Origin: Nitrospinota bacterium
GTDB lineage: Bacteria; Nitrospinota; Nitrospinia; Nitrospinales; Nitrospinaceae
NCBI GenBank assembly: GCA_027298165.1
Contig: JAPUGN010000073.1
Coordinates: 1 to 17,841, forward strand
Direction of reading: 5' to 3'
DNA length: 17,841 nucleotides
The notes beneath the pieces are model-generated. The model was given only the letters and a program-made list of their open reading frames with translations, ran no database searches and was not told the origin of the DNA. This document shows positions 14,988-17,841 of the stretch, piece after piece (position 1 is the stretch's first letter; each line of letters begins with the position of its first letter). The position numbers and the translations under genes are program-made.

Positions 14988-16610
14988 ATGGGAGACCCGA
15001 CCCATATCATAGAATTGATCGATCAAATGCTGGAAGAAACCGCTGATCGGCCGGACCTCCAGGAGAAAATATTCGATCTGCGCGACGCCCTGCTCCAGGC
15101 CCAGCAGTCCGCCCAACAGTATAATCTCAAAATCAAGACGTTGGAAGAGACCATCCGCCAGCTCAAACTGCCGGCGCATCGCATCGGGACCATCCTCGGC
15201 AAGGGTCAGGACAATCTCTACCGCTTGAACGTCGGCGGAACGGAATACCAGGCTGCAGTTTCCCCCGAAATTCTCGAAAATGATTCCCTGAACATCGGCG
15301 ACCAGGTTGCGGTCAACGAGGGCTTTGTCGCCATCGCCAAACTGCCGCGGCCGGAGCGCGGTCCGATTGCCCGCATCGTATCCCGCCTGGACGACGGCCA
15401 TTGGCTGGTCGGTGGCGGCACCAACAATGCCGATGCCATGGTGATCCCCTGCGACGATTTGGAACATGAAGCCTTGAAGGAAGGGGACGAAGTGATTCTC
15501 GATCCCACCCAGAAGGTCATCATGAAACGCCTTCCCAAGCGCCAGTCGAAAACACTGGTGGAGGACGATTATGTGGAGGTCACTTGGGAGCAGGTCGGCG
15601 GCCAGGAGAAAGTCATCGAAGAGGTCCGCAAGGTCATCGAGTACCCCATCCTGCACGCAGAGATTATCAGCAAAATGGAATACCGCATGCCCAAGGGATT
15701 CCTCTTTTACGGCCCGCCGGGGTGCGGCAAAACCCTGATCGGCAAGGCCATCCTGTCCGACGTGGTGTCCCAGCTCAAGTCCAAGGATGAAGGCAGCCGG
15801 GATCTGGAAGGCCGCTTCATTCACGTTAAGGGACCGGAAATTCTGAACATGTGGCTCGGCGAGTCGGAGCGCAAGGTCCGTGAAATTTTCAAACGGGCGC
15901 GCGAGTATAAGGAAAAAGGCAAGCTTCCATTCATCTTCATCGACGAAGCCGAATCGGTGCTCGGCACGCGCCAGGCCATGCGCGTCAACAACATCTCTAA
16001 CACTCTGGTCCCGATGTTCTGCGCGGAGATGGACGGCATTCAGTCGGTCCGCGAGATGGTGGTGATCCTGGCGACCAACCGGCCGGACCTCATCGACCCC
16101 GCGGTTCTGCGTCCGGGACGCATCGATCGTAAGATCAAAGTAGGGCGGCCCAACCGGAAAGATTGCGAAGCGATTTTGAAAGTGTATCTCAAACCGGAAC
16201 TGCCGATCGAAGGCGACCTGATGGAAGACCTGGTCCGCCCGTTCCTCGATCATCTGTTCAAGAAAACTCCGGAGCAGGAGGCGCTTATCCTGACCCTTCG
16301 AAGTGGCGAGTTTAAGAAACTTTATTGGAAGGATTTTATTTCCGGCGCCCTTCTCGAGGGCATAGTCCTGCGCGCCAAAGAGCGCGCCATCGAACGCGCC
16401 ATCGTCGGAGAGGAACTGCAGATTAAAGCGGACGACCTGACGCAGGCCCTGGCCAATGAGTTCAACGAGAACAGCATTCTACCGGCCGACTCGAATATGG
16501 AAGACTGGCTCCAACTGCTCGACTTTGATCCCAAGAAGGTGGTAAGGGTACGCCGGCCCAGCGATTCCGATCAGGCCGCTGCCAATACCCTCAGTCGGTC
16601 GATCATATGA
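14988..16610 (+). CDS. arc: Proteasome-associated AAA+ ATPase ARC/Mpa
   Basis: This hexameric unfoldase recognises Pup-tagged proteins and threads them into the bacterial 20S proteasome. Within 540 aa the family order is complete. The N-terminal coiled coil of about 18-62, the Pup-docking helix, contains LQEKIFDLRDALLQAQQSAQ. Tandem OB domains span about 63-195. One AAA+ module follows with Walker A GPPGCGKT (242-249), pore-loop region, Walker B FIFIDEAES (D319, E320), and arginine fingers RPGRIDR (375-381). The C-terminal helical part ends ...TLSRSII. The actinobacterial GQYL-like tail with a penultimate Tyr, which inserts into the 20S ring, is absent. Length and other domains are normal. 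The stop overlaps the dop start by four bases (ATGA), so the two are translationally coupled. In-window neighbours give no 20S subunits. Confidence 0.95.
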   Translation: MGDPTHIIELIDQMLEETADRPDLQEKIFDLRDALLQAQQSAQQYNLKIKTLEETIRQLKLPAHRIGTILGKGQDNLYRLNVGGTEYQAAVSPEILENDSLNIGDQVAVNEGFVAIAKLPRPERGPIARIVSRLDDGHWLVGGGTNNADAMVIPCDDLEHEALKEGDEVILDPTQKVIMKRLPKRQSKTLVEDDYVEVTWEQVGGQEKVIEEVRKVIEYPILHAEIISKMEYRMPKGFLFYGPPGCGKTLIGKAILSDVVSQLKSKDEGSRDLEGRFIHVKGPEILNMWLGESERKVREIFKRAREYKEKGKLPFIFIDEAESVLGTRQAMRVNNISNTLVPMFCAEMDGIQSVREMVVILATNRPDLIDPAVLRPGRIDRKIKVGRPNRKDCEAILKVYLKPELPIEGDLMEDLVRPFLDHLFKKTPEQEALILTLRSGEFKKLYWKDFISGALLEGIVLRAKERAIERAIVGEELQIKADDLTQALANEFNENSILPADSNMEDWLQLLDFDPKKVVRVRRPSDSDQAAANTLSRSII

Positions 16611-17836
16611 ACGATATTGTTCCTCTACTGGGTATCGAAACGGAATACGGTATTATCCGCGAGGATCAGGAGGATTCGGACCCGGTCGAAGAGTCCATGC
16701 AACTCTTGGCGCGTTGCGAACAAAAAAGCGTGTTTCGCGCCTGGGCCTACGACCGTGAACGCACGCACGTCGATATGCGCGGGTTTCAGGTAACGCGGCT
16801 GGCGCAGGACGAAGAGGAAGACGAGTATTGCGAAGAGGACCGCAAGCGGCCTTATTCGTACTGGGAAATGAAAAGCGACCGGGTGCTGACCAACGGCGCG
16901 CGTTTTTACAACGACCACACGCACCCGGAATACGCCACGCCGGAATGCCGGACCGTGTTCGATCTGGTCACGCACGATCTGGCCGGAGAAAAAATTGTCG
17001 GAGAATGCGTTCGCCTTCGCAACCGGGAGCTGGGCGGTGACGTTTTACAGTTGTTTAAAAACAATACCGACTACAGCGGCCACAGTTACGGCACCCATGA
17101 TAATTACCTGATTCCGCGCACACTGCCGTTCGAGGTCTGGGTTCGGAATCTGGTACCGTTTCTGGTAACGCGACAGTTGTACGCCGGAGCCGGAAAGGTC
17201 GGCGCGGAACGAAAAAACGAAAACGGGTTCATCGGCCTCCAACTGGCGCAACGCTCCGATTTTATCGATAGCCTGCTCAGCATCGAGACGATGACCCAAC
17301 GGCCGATCATCAACACGCGCGACGAGCCGCACGCGACGCAGAATTACCGGCGTCTGCATCTGATTCTGGGCGATGCCAACATGTCGCCTTATGCTACCGC
17401 GTTGAAGGTGGGCGCCACCCGGCAGGTGTTAGCGATGATCGGCGCGCAGAAATTGGGCGGGCCGTTTGAACTGGCGGAACCGGTGGCCGACGTACAGCGC
17501 GTGTCGCGGGATATCACCGGTACCACGCCGTTGCAATTGAAATCGGGGAAGACCGTTACCCCGCTGGAAATCCAGGAATGGTATCTCGAGCAGGCGCTCA
17601 AGCATTCCGGGTTGTCCGGCGAAACGGAAGAATGGGACTGGGTCACCCGCGAGTGGGGCCGGACGTTGAACGACCACCGGCATCATCCGGAACAGCTGGC
17701 CGACCGTATCGACTGGGCGATCAAGCAGAGCCTGTTCAATGATTTTATCGAGGCCGAGGGGCTGGGCTGGGACGACCCGATATTACAAAGCCTCGATTTG
17801 GAGTATCATAATCTGAACCCGGAACGCGGTTTGTAA
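16607..17836 (+). CDS. dop: Depupylase/deamidase Dop, apparently truncated at the C-terminus
   Basis: Dop removes Pup from tagged proteins and, where Pup ends in Gln, deamidates it; it is related to the ligase PafA and to glutamine synthetase. The N-terminus LLGIETEYG has the metal/ATP-binding E11 and E13. NGARFYNDHTHPEYATPEC contains D103, the position of the family's catalytic Asp. FKNNTDYSGHSYGTHDNYL and INTRDEPHA (235-243) are the expected nucleotide and active-site segments. The residues about 60-85 between RGFQVT and SYWEM are an acidic stretch at the place of the Dop loop, which favours Dop over PafA. The frame reaches only 409 aa: it stops at TAA (17834-17836) straight after YHNLNPERGL. 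There Dop and PafA proteins continue with Tyr/Phe and roughly 80-100 more residues. One substitution (TAA from TAC/TAT) or a small indel at the window end could explain this. The start overlaps arc by ATGA. Confidence 0.88.
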   Translation: MNDIVPLLGIETEYGIIREDQEDSDPVEESMQLLARCEQKSVFRAWAYDRERTHVDMRGFQVTRLAQDEEEDEYCEEDRKRPYSYWEMKSDRVLTNGARFYNDHTHPEYATPECRTVFDLVTHDLAGEKIVGECVRLRNRELGGDVLQLFKNNTDYSGHSYGTHDNYLIPRTLPFEVWVRNLVPFLVTRQLYAGAGKVGAERKNENGFIGLQLAQRSDFIDSLLSIETMTQRPIINTRDEPHATQNYRRLHLILGDANMSPYATALKVGATRQVLAMIGAQKLGGPFELAEPVADVQRVSRDITGTTPLQLKSGKTVTPLEIQEWYLEQALKHSGLSGETEEWDWVTREWGRTLNDHRHHPEQLADRIDWAIKQSLFNDFIEAEGLGWDDPILQSLDLEYHNLNPERGL

Positions 17837-17841
17837 TACGC

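Noticed and set aside
14958..16253. Long minus-strand open frame (431 codons) opposite arc
   Set aside because: It is the antisense of the AAA+ ATPase, whose motifs are unmistakable. The antisense protein is His/Phe/Asp-rich without domains, a codon-bias shadow.
1..17841. tRNA, rRNA, CRISPR, insertion sequence or prophage genes
   Set aside because: No cloverleaf, regularly spaced repeat array, transposase or integrase motif was seen on either strand.

Overview
This 17.8 kb window looks like ordinary chromosome from a Gram-negative bacterium that nevertheless carries the Pup-proteasome machinery best known from Actinobacteria. The Gram-negative reading rests on a TonB-family protein and a signal-peptide TPR protein. 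The proteasome reading rests on an ARC/Mpa-type ring ATPase followed directly by Dop. Moderately high GC, a full-length SMC, GGDEF-PilZ signalling proteins and RI-type leucine-rich repeats would fit Nitrospinota/Nitrospirota or a relative. That placement is an inference from gene content, not from a marker gene.

Layout. (a) Positions 1-2571, minus strand: a probable operon of a TPR lipid-free secreted/periplasmic protein with an acidic repeat tail, pyrF (OMP decarboxylase), and the first 68 codons of a DUF4149-type membrane protein that runs off the left edge. A good sigma70-type promoter lies upstream of it. (b) 2733-3910, minus strand: a NudL-like CoA-pyrophosphatase Nudix protein and an ArsC/Spx-fold thioredoxin-like protein, separated by a short palindromic intergenic repeat. 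(c) 4187-9197, plus strand: smc, then a cytoplasmic leucine-rich-repeat protein, each with an extended -10 promoter candidate. (d) 9419-12043, plus strand: two tandem paralogous GGDEF-PilZ diguanylate cyclases, each preceded by an unusually long leader with competing inverted repeats. (e) 12131-14674, minus strand: a TonB-family protein and an unrecognised nucleotidyltransferase-fold protein of 433 aa. (f) 14988-17836, plus strand: arc and dop overlapping by 4 bp (ATGA), divergent from the nucleotidyltransferase-like gene across a 313 bp AT-rich intergenic region.

How the genes relate. ARC unfolds pupylated proteins and Dop processes or removes Pup, so region (f) is the start of a Pup-proteasome operon. 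Pup, the 20S subunits and PafA are not in the window and would be expected downstream. Two features of this operon deserve attention. The Dop reading frame is closed by TAA exactly where the family continues into its C-terminal domain, five bases before the window ends. The ATPase ends in SRSII rather than the penultimate-tyrosine tail used to dock on the 20S core. Region (d) is a local c-di-GMP module: both cyclases keep the active-site, I-site and PilZ-binding residues. No rRNA, tRNA, CRISPR array, transposase or phage gene was seen.
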